Below, piece by piece: positions 23,625 to 35,170 of a stretch of DNA of 64,000 bases; the first letter of the stretch is position 1; each line of letters begins with the position of its first letter. The notes beneath the pieces were generated by a model that saw nothing but the letters and a program-made list of their open reading frames with translations, had not been told where the DNA came from and ran no database searches. Origin of the DNA: Centroberyx gerrardi (taxonomy: Eukaryota; Chordata; Actinopteri; Beryciformes; Berycidae); the NCBI RefSeq assembly GCF_048128805.1, contig NC_136005.1, positions 13,356,975 through 13,420,974 of the forward strand, written 5' to 3'. The position numbers were made by a program, and so were the translations under genes.

Positions 23625-23772
23625 TACCTTGCTCGCAGCCTGTGGCTTTAGGATTTTAAGGCTGTGCATGGCCTGGACCCTAGTTATCTTTCTGAACGTT
23701 TGATCCTGTATGAACCTGTGTGCAGCCTGAGATCCTCAGGCAGGAACCTTCTGACTGTTCCTGTGTCTGTAA
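23625..23772 (+). repeat. LINE 3'-end fragment, truncated
   Basis: The unit's LINE tail; the match breaks off after CTGACTGTTCCTGTGT, where an unrelated block begins. Confidence 0.6.
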
Positions 23773-24297
23773 AAGTCCTGAAAAGGGGATATATGTGTGT
23801 AAAGAAATACACCGACACGGGCTCTCTTCAGTCATGTAATGAGTGGATTTCCAGCAATAAAAAAATTACAAAAATCAGTCCTTATACACAATAACAACCG
23901 AACTTCATATGTATATCTCCTGAGTTTTACCTTCGTTGTGGCTACATTGCAAGCTAGTGTTGTTAGCATTTCTCAAGCTAGGTTCGGTAAATTTGGTCAG
24001 TAAAATAATGTGTAACTCAGTGAAAACATCAACATATTTTAATAAAAACAGTTCCTGAATAAGTTTGTAATGTGTTTCACCAATCACATGACTATGAACA
24101 TCTTTAGGAAAGGTTTCATACCTGAAAAGGGGATATATGTGTGTAAAGAAATACACTGACACGGGCTCTCTTCAGTCATGTGTAATGAGTGAAGGAAAAG
24201 AGCAGCGTGCATCCCCTAGTTGAGCAAGCTCCAAGGTATAACACCCAATCTCAATAGAGAACAAGTTAAGGTATAGCTATTGGATAGTAAAGATAAA
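23773..24297. repeat. Unclassified block with about 69-base direct repeats
   Basis: A segment starting CCTGAAAAGGGGATATATG occurs at about 23774-23842 and again at 24120-24189, nearly identical and in the same orientation, with about 280 bases between. No coding sequence is seen. The block abuts the assembly gap, so its far end is unknown. Confidence 0.6.
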
Positions 24298-24497
24298 NNN
24301 NNNNNNNNNNNNNNNNNNNNNNNNNNNNNNNNNNNNNNNNNNNNNNNNNNNNNNNNNNNNNNNNNNNNNNNNNNNNNNNNNNNNNNNNNNNNNNNNNNNN
24401 NNNNNNNNNNNNNNNNNNNNNNNNNNNNNNNNNNNNNNNNNNNNNNNNNNNNNNNNNNNNNNNNNNNNNNNNNNNNNNNNNNNNNNNNNNNNNNNNN
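24298..24497. other. Assembly gap of 200 N
   Basis: A round-number run of N, likely a placeholder of unknown true length. It removes most of exon 5 and the 3' flank of gene 5. Confidence 1.
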
Positions 24498-26437
24498 TGC
24501 TGACTGCCTTCCTATTGCACACCAGAATCACCCTATGAGAGAAAAAAAACATATCTCAATATGTTCATTCATACCAGTTTACATTTTATATTTGTAGAGA
24601 AAAGGAATACAACACACCTGACAAGATCCTTTGAACGCATTGCAAATACAATAGCACAGGACATCACACACCCACTCAATCGCCACTTCACTGTACTGCC
24701 CTCTGGGCGCAGGTACAGGACTCTGAGGTGCAGAAGGGCTCGCTTTGGCAAAAGCCTGATACCCGCAGCCATAGCAGCCCTAAACAGGGTGACTCGCCGA
24801 GGGAACTATGAGTCTTGTCTTTTTATGTTGTTTTTGCCCGCCACTACTATGTGCTGCTGTGTTATACCCTACGTATTGTTACTGCCTGGTATTGTTGTGT
24901 GATGATGTGTGGGAGGTGTATTGTTGGTTCTCCTTATGATGTACAGTTTTGTGGAAAAGAATTTCCCCCCGGGGACAATAAAACTAACTAACTAACTTGT
25001 TTGACTCATATCCACCTGCACAGATAATATTGGCAGGAAGGGTGAACGGCCCTCCTGGAATCTGGTTCCATTCCTTCTGACAGACTTTCAGGTCGATGGT
25101 AGACACATCCACAACTCGCAGGGCATCAACAACCGTACCGCCAGTTTTAATTAATCCCCATCCAGCTACAATGCACTTTGTGTTGGCTTTGATGATTTCA
25201 TCCTGACTTGGAAGTTTAATTGTTTTCATCGTTTCAGTTAGTTTAGCTTTCCTAGACAGCTAGAAACACACAAACACATCTTTAGGGTGAAAGTCAAACA
25301 ATGGCTGCAAGACAGAGCTGCAGAATGATTTATTTTATATTTTATTTATTTGTTATTGTTGGCAGTTAAAGTGTTATATGCAATGTTTGTTGAACTGAAT
25401 AGTTAGTTCAATTCGTTGTTGTTAGCTTTTTGGTCTGAATAGCATATTTTAGAACTTGCTTATTTATACAGTACATACTGTAGGCTATATATACACACAG
25501 TATATATACACACACACTTGTATATATATCTTTTTTTTTCGAGTAATGTTTATGTGGTTTATAGGTGCTACTTATTTACCACCGTGTTTTTTTTACATTC
25601 AATTGCATTACAAATAAGTCTCTGATTTGAATGCGTCATGCTCTACAATGTTTTTCTATACATTACATTTTTTACAATTGTTGAACTAAATTAAACAAAA
25701 CTTAACACAAGGGATTTGCTGAGGAATGCAAAATTGTAGTGTCATTCACAACTATTAGATTAGGTTGAATAAATATATGCTTACTTTGAGGAGCATGATC
25801 ATTTATCATGGTCATTCCCGTATTGGACACCATCATAGGAGGGGTGTTTGCATTTCATTACATCGTATCTCATCGTTTCCTCATTGACACACTTGAGGTC
25901 GTGGGTACCAAGAACACTCATTTTGCCATATCCCCTGAATAAATGATCAGCAAGAGATTGTCAATAGTTTTTCTCATGTAGTGCCACAAAAAAATGATTC
26001 ATCACTTTTGAAAATATTAGGCATATATAACATAAAGTCATGTTTACTCTTTGAATTTCAGATTTTTTTTTTTAAAATCGAAGGAATCAGAGATTGCTTG
26101 TAGAGGAAAAGTAACTCACTTCGGGTCGCAGTGGACAGCAGTGACTACAAACTCTTTGTTGACAAGGAATCCTCCACAAACATGTTTTCCGTTAAACTGC
26201 ACTGATGCCATGTACAGCAATGACTTCTCCTGGGCTTTTTCTCCATTTATGATTTCACTCCCAAGTGCTGAAAAGAATGTAAAGATAGATAAATGAAGTA
26301 AAGAAATATAGATCACGAATAGTTAATGTGAGCCCAAAAGATAAATAATATTTTTTTCCTCCTGGGAGAGTCTTACCTTTTTGTCCCAGACATGTCAGAG
26401 CATGAAAAAGCAGAAATGTGTGCAAACCACGCATCAT
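24498..26437 (-). pseudogene. Gene 5: serine protease pseudogene
   Basis: Minus strand: exon 1 26377-26437, exon 2 26120-26267, exon 3 25785-25934, exon 4 24618-25259 (including the insertion), exon 5 remnant 24498-24532. Several lesions are visible. Exon 3 carries 11 extra bases just after the codon of the catalytic Asp (near 25800), a frameshift, plus a 3-base loss near its start. Exon 4 is split by a LINE fragment. Exon 5 lacks 11 bases directly after GDSGG-coding sequence, another frameshift. The His motif reads TAVHC. The TATA box remains (26484-26491). It cannot encode a protease. Confidence 0.92.
24634..24995 (+). mobile_element. LINE 3' fragment inserted in exon 4 of gene 5
   Basis: It encodes the carboxy-terminal LINE motif LPSGRRYRTLRCRRARFGKS and ends in an ACTA/AACT microsatellite, with a short TTG duplication at the junctions (exact limits uncertain by a few bases). 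It is a CR1/L2/Rex1-type, severely 5' truncated copy in the orientation opposite to the gene. Confidence 0.85.
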
Positions 26438-26483
26438 GCAGGCAGGACACTCAACCTGGTCTCAAGGGGGAGTCAAATGGACC

Positions 26484-26491
26484 CTTATATA
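26484..26491 (-). promoter_or_regulatory. TATA box of gene 5
   Basis: TATATAAG on the minus strand. The RUNX-like box is altered (AACTACA), and homology ends near 26575 where a transposon end begins, so upstream boxes are lost. Confidence 0.55.
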
Positions 26492-26576
26492 CAGCAGAGT
26501 CTGCACAGCCTTGTAGTTCACATCGAGATTATCTTATATCTGACCTCTTGTTGTACTTCTGAATAATTTTACCTAG

Positions 26577-26855
26577 CACATTTTAGAGTGGCCTTTTATT
26601 GTGACCAGCCCAAGGCACACCTGTGCAATAATCATGCTGTTCAATCAGCATCTTGATATGCCACACCTGTCAGGTGGGTGGATTATCTCGGCAAAGGAGA
26701 AGTGCTCACTAACACGGATTTAAACAAATTTGTGAACAAAATTTGAGAGAAATAAGCCTTTTGTGTGCATAGAAAAAGTCTTAGATCTTTTATTTCAACT
26801 CATGAAAAATGGGAGCAAAACCAAAAGTGTTGCGTTTATATTTTTGTTCAGTGTA
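26577..26855. mobile_element. Tc1/mariner-like transposon end
   Basis: The block beginning ATTTTAGAGTGGCC and ending GTTTATATTTTTGTTCAGTGTA matches, from memory, the terminal part of a very common fish Tc1/mariner-superfamily element. Its terminal TA abuts the long element that follows. The transposase part is absent. Confidence 0.5.
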
Positions 26856-26911
26856 TGTAGGTACAGGGGAACAAGATGTGAAGTTATGGAATATGAGGTT
26901 CCAAAGACATC

Positions 26912-26922
<11 letters not shown>

Positions 26923-26966
<44 letters not shown>
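26923..26966. repeat. (GT)n microsatellite, left arm
   Basis: GT run ending in GCGCGC; its inverted partner is the CA run at 34608-34664. Confidence 0.95.
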
Positions 26967-26972
<6 letters not shown>

Positions 26973-27699
26973 ATACACAACAAGATGTGAAATGATGGAA
27001 TAAGGGGGTAACCAGAATTATTATTATTATTATTTTTTAACTAACGAGTTCCTATTCTATTATTGCAGGATACATTATGACCATAACATAAATTACCACA
27101 TACTTGAATAACTTTTTGGTTATTAGCATGAATGTAATTTAATAATGATAATCATTCATTTATATGTACTTATAAATTAGAACGTGGGAACATAATGCCA
27201 AGGGGAGGTAAAATACGTATACACCTAATATGAAAACAAATATATATGACTGAAAAGTATAAATCAAATAAGTGACAAAGATTTGGATAGGAAAAACAAT
27301 AAAAGCAATGCCATAAAGACAATAATAATGCAAGAGTACTCATGGATGTAGTACTATGTTATTTTTATATTACAGTTGTGACCTATAACCCTTCACATCA
27401 GCGTCATCAAAGTTCATCAAAGTTGAATGGGTACGCTTCATTCATATCAGATCACAGCAGGGGGCGATGGAGCATTTTCTATAAAGAAATGGAAAAGGTA
27501 CCTATTCTATTATTACAGGGTAGGCCTATGTATGACCTACTGAGCAATAATCTGGGAGGAACTTAGAGAGAACTTATACTGTAGTTATTTTTTAACTACT
27601 GGGTACCTATTCTATTATTTCAGGGTACAGTATGACCATAAAACTGAGTAAAAATCTGGACCTTTCAGGGAAGATGGAGTGATGATTTCTGCAACACTT

Positions 27700-28374
27700 A
27701 ATAAATCTGATGTGATTTTATTTCAAAATGACCTTATTACCAACACACAGGCAAACTACATTACTCCTTTATAATTTTGGAGTAGGCCTACTTAAAATAA
27801 CTACGGGGTACATCTGTGCGTTTACTTCGGAACAAAGGTCCAAAGGACAGTGTGTTGTCATGGATACTGTCGGCCTCTGAAGACTTCACCTCACTAGCAA
27901 ACTTCATTACTGGACGCTCGTTTATGGCCTGGTGGCTCCGCCTGCCATCGGCGGACAGAATTCACCCACCCTAGATGTCACTCACTTGTGCTTCGGCGTA
28001 AACACATGTTGACAATTTTGAAGTCATTAAAATGTTCTTCTCCCTGACAGTTGTGTTCGACCGGCATTACGGCTCCTCAAGGTGCAAGCTTACCTTTTTT
28101 TCAGCTCTGTGCATGGCCTCCTTTCATCCCAGGAAATAAATACAAATATAGCAAGATAAAACACAACGTATGAATCACAACGCATAGGCTATATGGTTAA
28201 TATGCTCTTCTGACAGCAAACTGTGCAGTTAATTTAGTTTGTTCTTCCATGTTTTGAGGCAAGTAAAATCGAAACAAAATGTTCTCACATTGTTCTCTGT
28301 AGTTACAGAGTAAGTTATATATATGTGGTGGTAGTTCCCCCCTTGTTACATTTAGTTACAGGGTAACTTCGTAA
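27700..28374. other. Interior of the large element, left of the LINE
   Basis: No gene or repeat is recognised. The sequence includes a GCATTACGGCTCC segment and ends at TTACAGGGTAAC where the LINE begins. There are no long open frames. Confidence 0.4.
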
Positions 28375-28713
28375 CACAGTGTTGCCTCACTGGGTTTGAT
28401 TTCCTGTTTACGTGTGACGACACGCAACGACATCAGCCGATCTACGAAAAATCACGGATCGGATTTTACGGCACTGACTTGGATTTCTTCAATACACCTG
28501 TTCCCTACCACACACCGATCTTCGGCCTGTTTCCTTCAGCACCTCTTCTGCTTTTATTGACTGTATTGTATCTGACTGTGTGTTGACGAGGCTAAACTTG
28601 GCTACATTGTGTGGTGGTGGTCCGAAACTCAGCGCCTGGTTGGGTTTTGGAGTTGGCTCTCTTGGGCAGCCTAAATCTCCGGTGCTCTCATTGGATTATC
28701 CCGATTCACGGGA

Positions 28714-31484
28714 TTGAAACGTACAATGTCGCTGCTCTTTGTTGTTCTGTCTTTGTTAATTTTGTGCGGCACTGGTGGAAGCCTCCACGGGACCGACAAC
28801 TCCCGTGCAGTACTCTCAAACCTGGATGCAACATACCGGGGAACGTGCGCATCTGGCTGTTCGCCGGGCGTAAAATCGTTACCCCTGCCTCTGTTCTTCT
28901 CTGATACTGTGGACTTGGCCCGTCTGATCAGTGTCATGGCTCTACAAGATAATTTTACCATTCCTTTAAGCTGTCTTCGTGACTTTGTATTAGAAGTTAA
29001 TACTAAGAAAGAAACTTCCATTAAACCACGTAAGCAGAGGTGTCTAATTGTTCTGTTACTGCTGATTTCAGGGAATGTACAACCCAATCCAGGCCCCGAT
29101 TCTGCTTTAAGTTTTAACACTCCTGCCGATTTTAAATCAAGGACTGGTCTTGGTTTCATCCATTTGAATGTACGCAGTTTGATCGCTAAAATGGATATGA
29201 TCCGTATTTGGGCACATTCAACCGATGCTGATGTAATTGTTATATCTGAAACTTGGCTAAGCAAATCTGTTCTGAACAAGGATATTAGAATTGATGGTTA
29301 TAATGTATATAGGACTGACCGACCCAAAAGGGGCGGGGGTGTCGCAATTTTTATTAAAAGTAAGTTTCACGTGAATGTGCTTCTCTCTACGTCAGTAGGT
29401 AAGCAATTCGAAATTTTAGCTCTTGATCTTGAGGTCTCTAAAACTCTCCATATTACTGTCGTTGGTTGCTATAGGACACCTTCAGCTGTCAGTGGTGCTC
29501 TACCCTCTTTAATGCAGCTTCTATCGGGATTAAATTTTAATGAAATTGTCGTTATTGGTGATCTAAACTGGAACTGGCTACAACCAGTGTCTGATGATTT
29601 TAAAGCTTATTGTGATTCGCTAAATCTCTTTCAGATTGTTGATAGTCCCACTAGACCCAATCTGAAATGTCCTGAAAAATCATCTCTAATTGATCTAATC
29701 CTAACCAATGTTCCTCACAAATACACAGATGCTTCTGTTTTTGCAAATGACATTAGTGACCACTGTGTCGTTGCCACAGTTAGAAATACAAAAGTACCCA
29801 AAACCAAGCCACGCATCATTATAAAGCGTGACATGAAACATTTTATGGAGCAAGGGTTTTTTCATGACCTGTTTTACTTTGATTGGGAAAAAATTAACCT
29901 CATTGCTGACGTTGAAAATGCCTGGAAATTATTTTATGATGGTTTTACTGAAATTGTTGATAAGCATGCTCCCCTCAGAAAGTACAGACTAAAAGGCCGT
30001 AACAATGCATGGTTCACGTCAGATTTATCCAATTTACTTCATGAGCGCAATGTGGCATGGGCAAAAGCCAGGAGAACAAGTCTTGATTCAGACTGGCTGC
30101 TTTTCAGGCGACTGCGCAACCAATGCACAGTTGCAATTAGAAAAGCCAAAGCTGATCATTTCCTCACCGAAACTTCAAACAATCTAAACAATCCCTTGAA
30201 ATTCTGGAAGACTATTAAATCCTTAGCTGGAAATAAAAATGGCATAGAGCTTCCTCCATGCATTGTTAAGGACTCACATAAAATCTCTGATAAGGCCGAA
30301 ATGCTTGGTTGTTTTAATGAGCATTTCATTGCCTCTGGTTCCTTGTTCGACTCTCTCAACATTGCCCATGGAAATTCCCCTGCTGTTTGTTCTGACAGTC
30401 ATGTTACGGTGGGTCAAGCCTTTAATTTTAGTCCGGTTACAGTCTCAGAGGTGCGTAAAGCCCTCAAACTTTTAGACATTAGAAAATCGGCAGGTCCTGA
30501 TAACCTGGAGCCTTACTTTTTAAAGCTAGCAGCTGATTTTATCGCACTACCTTTGACACATCTTTTTAATCTCTCCCTGGACACAAACGAAATTCCACAC
30601 ATATGGAAATCTGCTTTTGTTCTTCCCCTGTTGAAAGGGGGTGACCCTACTGTCCTAAACAACTATAGGCCCATCTCCAAACTGTCTGTCCTGGTTAAGG
30701 TTCTGGAATCCCTTGTGAGTGAACAACTGAAAGAGTTCTTATCCACTAACAACAGTTTATCTGATTTTCAATCAGGTTTTAGGAAAAAACACAGCACAGT
30801 GACAGCGGGTTTAAAAGTAGTAAATGATTTTATTGAATCTTTAGACAACAAGCAACATTGTGCAGCCCTTTTCATTGATTTATCTAAGGCTTTTGATACT
30901 GTGGATCATGCAATACTGATGCAAAGACTTATCAGTGTAGGACTGTCAGAACAAACTGTCTGTTGGTTTAAAAATTATCTATCAGGCAGATCTCAGTGCG
31001 TGCAGGCAGAAGGTATCACTTCTAGCTCCCTTAGTGTATCCAAGGGCGTGCCACAGGGATCGGTCCTGGGACCACTACTATTCATTATATATATCAACAG
31101 TCTCGTTCAAAATGTTTCCAACGCAAATTTCCACTTTTATGCCGATGATACTGTGATATACTGCTCTGCGTCTACACCAAACCAGGCTCTCTGTCAGCTA
31201 CAACTTGCTTTTAATACTGTACAACGTACCCTGTGTGACTTAAAACTTGTTTTGAATGCCGACAAATCAAAACTCATGATGTTTTCGAATGCAAAATCCA
31301 AGCCACTGAACCTCCCATCTATCACCACTTTTCAGGGCTCTGAGATTGAGTCCGTATCTCAATACAAGTATCTAGGAATTGTAATTGATGATTCTCTCTC
31401 ATTTAAGCCTCACATTCAGCAACTGGTGAAAAAACTGAAGTTGAAATTGGGTTTTTATTTTAGAAACAAGTCTTGCTTTTCCTT
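28714..31484 (+). CDS. LINE ORF: APE-type endonuclease and reverse transcriptase
   Basis: About 923 codons are open up to the LTR insertion. The amino terminus is hydrophobic (MSLLFVVLSLLILCG), and a 2A-like GNVQPNPGP lies at residues 120-128. The endonuclease domain follows (HLNVRSL, ISETWL, GGGVAIFIKS, VIGDLNW, SDHCVVATV; about residues 145-365). The reverse transcriptase has [45 protein letters not shown] and an intact YADD at residues 809-812. The order places it among CR1/L2-related LINEs of the jockey group. The carboxy-terminal domain continues beyond the LTR. Confidence 0.9.
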
Positions 31485-32115
31485 TGTTATGACCCTGGGT
31501 CATAATTTGTATTTGAGTGTGTGTTTTTGTTGTTTATCCCTCCCTGCCTGAGGGTGGTGGTGTTCACCCCGTTTGTATGTTCTCCAGTTTGTTGAGTTGC
31601 AGGTGGCGGCTGGTGATTGGACGGGAGACTGATGGCGCCTATTTTTAAAAGGGCGTCTGTCCGATGCCGGCTCACTCCTTCTCCTTCCTGGCTCCCAACC
31701 GGACCGTGCTGTGCTTTGCCACATGAATACTGTGTTGACCTAGTGGTGTAGATTGACTTTGTTATTGAGAATGTAAATAATTTCTGAAAGAGCAGTCCCG
31801 GTAGCCGTAGGGGTGAGAAGCCTTTTTCTTTGTTTTCTTTTCTCTTGTTTATGTTAGGGAGGCAGGTAAGCTGCTTGTATTTTTGTTTTCGCTTACTTAA
31901 GTTAGGTAAGTTAGTTATTTTTTTATTAGAGATCGTTCTGTTTGTTATTTTGGCTGTGCTCCCCCCGACGCTTTTGGCTACCTTATTGAAGAGGTGTTTA
32001 ATAAATCAATTTTGTTTGGACTGCACCTGCTGTGGCACTGGTCATCTTTGGGAGCTGGGAAAGAGGGGAGTCACTTTTATGCTATGCTCGGTTTTCCCCT
32101 AGGCCGGGCGTAACA
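31485..32115 (+). mobile_element. Solo LTR, Ty3/Gypsy-like
   Basis: A 631-base insertion starts TGTTATGACCC and ends GGGCGTAACA, with the canonical TG/CA ends of an LTR and short inverted termini. A 4-base duplication CCTT flanks it (31481-31484, 32116-32119). A TATA-like TTTTTAAAAG lies near 31643 and AATAAA at 32000-32005. No internal region remains, so it is a fossil left by LTR-LTR recombination. It is younger than its LINE host. The Gypsy label rests on the termini and duplication length only. Confidence 0.75.
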
Positions 32116-32633
32116 CCTTCGAGGCCAAAAGGAGACTTGTTGCTGCCACCTTTATGTCTGTGCTGGACTACGGCGATGTTATATACATGCATGCATCTTC
32201 GCAATGCCTACACACGCTGGATACTGTCTACCATGGAGCACTGAGATTTATTACAAATTTTAAAGCCCTTACTCACCATTGCTCTTTGTATGCTCGGGTT
32301 GGATGGTCTGCCTTGTCCACCCGCAGACTTAACCATTGGCACATCCTTATTTATAAGGCTATTCTTGGTCTGCTTCCATCTTACCTACGGATCTACATCC
32401 TTCAAAAAAGTATGGGAAGTTATCGTCTTCGCTCCCAGGACTTATTCCTACTAACTGTCCCTAAAGTCCGTACTGAACTGGGAAAAAGGGCGTTTAGGTA
32501 TGCTGCTCCCTCTGCTTGGAATCAGTTGCAAAATTACCTGAATCTTCGGGAGCTGGTCTCACTGGATGCTTTTAAAGTGTTTCTAAATGACTTGGAAGCA
32601 AACACATCTGGCTGTAGATGTTTTGAATGTTGA
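32116..32633 (+). CDS. LINE carboxy-terminal domain, downstream of the LTR
   Basis: An open frame to TGA at 32631-32633 encodes the LINE tail (AATFMSVLDYGDVIYMHASS, LGKRAFRYAAPSAWNQLQ), homologous in pattern to the LINE fragments in the array spacers. Confidence 0.8.
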
Positions 32634-32812
32634 TGAAATGTGTTCTTTGTTTTCATTCTAAATTGTTATATGTTTGTTTTATGTTTTATGTCTGCAACCG
32701 TGTAACTGTGCTGCTGCCTGTCTTGGCCAGGACACTCTTGAAAAAGAGATTTTTAATCTCAATGAGACTCCACTCCTGGTTAAATAAAGGTTAAAAAAAA
32801 AAAAAAAAAAAA

Positions 32813-34009
32813 ACTACAGGATACGCCGGCTGTAATCTTAAGTGTACATTGTACGCCTTGTATCATATTAAAAACCAAATCTTACATCCTTAACTTAAAA
32901 CCTTTATTTAACATACTTCTTATTTCAAAATAAATTATAAACCTTCAAGGAACAAATAGCATTGAATTCTTTATTTCTTTGTTTTTCTTGCATTGCTTCC
33001 TCATTTTGTTCTTCTTTTTCATCTTCCTTTCCACTTCTGATGAAGATGACAGGGTTGAGGTTGAGATGAGGGGAAAGAAGCTGGTGCACCATATGTTGAT
33101 CCTATAGAGAAAAACTGTAGTGTCAGTCTCTTGACCGTAATTTATAGTCTGAGATGTCTAGATTTCTGACAGCTATGATGTCTCCCAGTTGGTGAGAAGC
33201 CATAAGAATCAAACTATTGGCCACACAGGCGCAAAGCCATCATCGCTGGTATTCTAGATGTGAATAAATACAATATTAATTGGCTACGTAAGGCTATACA
33301 AGAAATACTGTATAGCTAACTAAAATCAGTGTCTTGTTTCTAGTTTGTCAACAAACCATTACAAATATGTGGCACAATAATAATGGAAAAGTTGAGGTTA
33401 ATTTCCAATTACCTGGTGGGACAAGCTTGCAACAACAGTAGTCATCGAGCAATAAGGCATGAAGTCAGAAGCATGGGCGATTTCCCCTTTTATTTTATTT
33501 TACTGACAAAGCCTAAATGCAGCATAGGACATGTTTGATATGTTGCTAATTGGCAGCAAAGTAATCACAAGTTAATATAAGTTCCAATGAGGATGTGTGA
33601 AAGTTTAGCCAGTGCAGTAACGACACGACAGTAGCAGATTAGCTTAGTGTAGGTTGCTATGTGAATAAAATCACCTGAACATGTTTCAGCTTCTGTAAGA
33701 CACAAACCCACAAGCGTTATACTGTATTACATTGAATGTAATGACATAGTGTTGTAAATTCTATTAGAGCAATCATTAGTGTTATCTTGTAAAAACTGCA
33801 GGGTAACGCTTTGCTCTTTCAGCGGGGCGCACAGCATTAGCGAGGATGTGAACGTTCAGTAGCTAACAAATGATTATCAAGCTAACACTCCAGCAACACC
33901 TTTCATTTGTTCAGTTAACGCTACATTTGACATGAGCCACAAACCAGACAGCTTTGTGCCAATAAATATATTCTGATTATTACCCACCATATGTTTGCTG
34001 TAAAGTAGG
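32813..34009. other. Interior of the large element, right of the LINE
   Basis: No known gene is recognised. On the minus strand a good acceptor (TTTTTCTCTATAG, ending near 33101) is followed by up to about 160 bases open in two frames and rich in Lys and Glu or Arg, ending near 32950. It might be a terminal exon of a transposon or captured gene, but this is weak. Confidence 0.25.
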
Positions 34010-34607
34010 TTAGCAGGGAACAGATCGGGTATGTTCCTTCATCTCACCAGCGTACGCCTGAAGGGTGGGCGAGCGGAGAGCCTTTTCCATTTCTTTATAG
34101 AAAACACTCCATCGCCCCCTGCTGTGATCTGATATGAATGAAGCGTACCCATTCAACTTTGATGAACTTTGATGACGCTGATGTGAAAGGTTATAGGTCA
34201 CAACTGTAATATAAAAATAACATAGTACTACATCCATGAGTACTCTTGCATTATTATTGTCTTTATGGCATTGCTTTTATTGTTTTTCCTATCCAAATCT
34301 TTGTCACTTATTTGATTTATACTTTTCGGTCATATATATTTGTTTTCATATTAGGTGTATACGTATTTTATCTCCCCATGGCATTATGTTCCCACGTTCT
34401 AATTTATAAGTACATATAAATGAATGATTATCATTATTAAATTACATTCATGCTAATAACCAAAAAGTTATTCAAGTATGTGGTAATTTATGTTATGGTC
34501 ATAATGTACCCTGCAATAATAGAATAGGAACTCGTTAGTTAAAAAATAATAATAATAATAATTCTGGTTACCCCCTTATTCCATCATTTCACATCTTGTT
34601 GTGTATA

Positions 34608-34613
34608 TGCGCG

Positions 34614-34664
<51 letters not shown>
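34608..34664. repeat. (CA)n microsatellite, right arm
   Basis: CA run preceded by GCGCGCACG, the inverted partner of the GT run at 26923-26966. Confidence 0.95.
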
Positions 34665-34673
<9 letters not shown>

Positions 34674-35170
34674 GATGTCTTTGGAACTTTATTTTAAAAA
34701 ACAACAATTTACAGAAAAACCAAATTGGGGCACTTACTATTCAAAGATTTATTAAGTGCTGCAGAAATCATCAGTCCATCTTCCCTGAAAGGTCCAGATT
34801 TTTGCTCAGTTTTATGGTCATACTGTACCCTGAAATACTAGAATAGGTACCCAGTAGTTAAAAAATAACTACAGTATAAGTTCTCTCTAAGTTCCTCCCA
34901 AACTTCCAGATTATTGCTCAGTAGGTCATACATAGGCCTACCCTGTAATAATAGAATAGGTACCCGGTAATTAAAAAATAACTACAGTATAAGTTCTTTG
35001 TAAGTTCCCGAATTGTTACCCCCTTATTCCATAACTTCACATCTTGTTCCCCTGTACCTACATATATGTATTAGTACATACTGTACTGGTACACCGTTAG
35101 TACAAAATTTGACACCGTAACTCCGGAGTAATTACGCTGTACGTTGCGGGCTGTAATCTAAAGCGTTACC

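Larger units (their letters stand above)
28375..32812 (+). mobile_element. Nearly full-length LINE, interrupted only by a solo LTR
   Basis: The element has a 5' leader of roughly 340 bases, a coding region from 28714, a 3' end reading CTCCTGGTTAAATAAAGGTT and a poly(A) run (about 32794-32812). Apart from the 631-base LTR at 31485-32115 the coding region is open throughout, so it inserted recently compared with the other LINEs here. The 5' limit is approximate. Confidence 0.85.
26856..35170. mobile_element. Large DNA element with inverted arms, carrying a nested LINE
   Basis: The left arm (26856 to about 27700) and right arm (about 34040-35065) are inverted copies, e.g. GGTACAGGGGAACAAGATGTG at the left and its inverse near 35050. 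A 52-residue frame starting MDVVLCYFYITVVTYN appears in both. The right end terminates GGCTGTAATCTAAAGCGTTACC at about 35170; the left terminus is missing, replaced by the Tc1/mariner-like end. Arm blocks occur in different order on the two sides, so the arms have been rearranged. The internal GT/CA microsatellite is in both. No transposase is recognised; the superfamily is open. Confidence 0.65.

Noticed and set aside
28714-32633. Retrovirus or other virus-like element
   Set aside because: The coding region has an APE endonuclease and LINE-type RT, no protease, RNase H-integrase or envelope. Only the 631-base solo LTR inside it is retrovirus-like.
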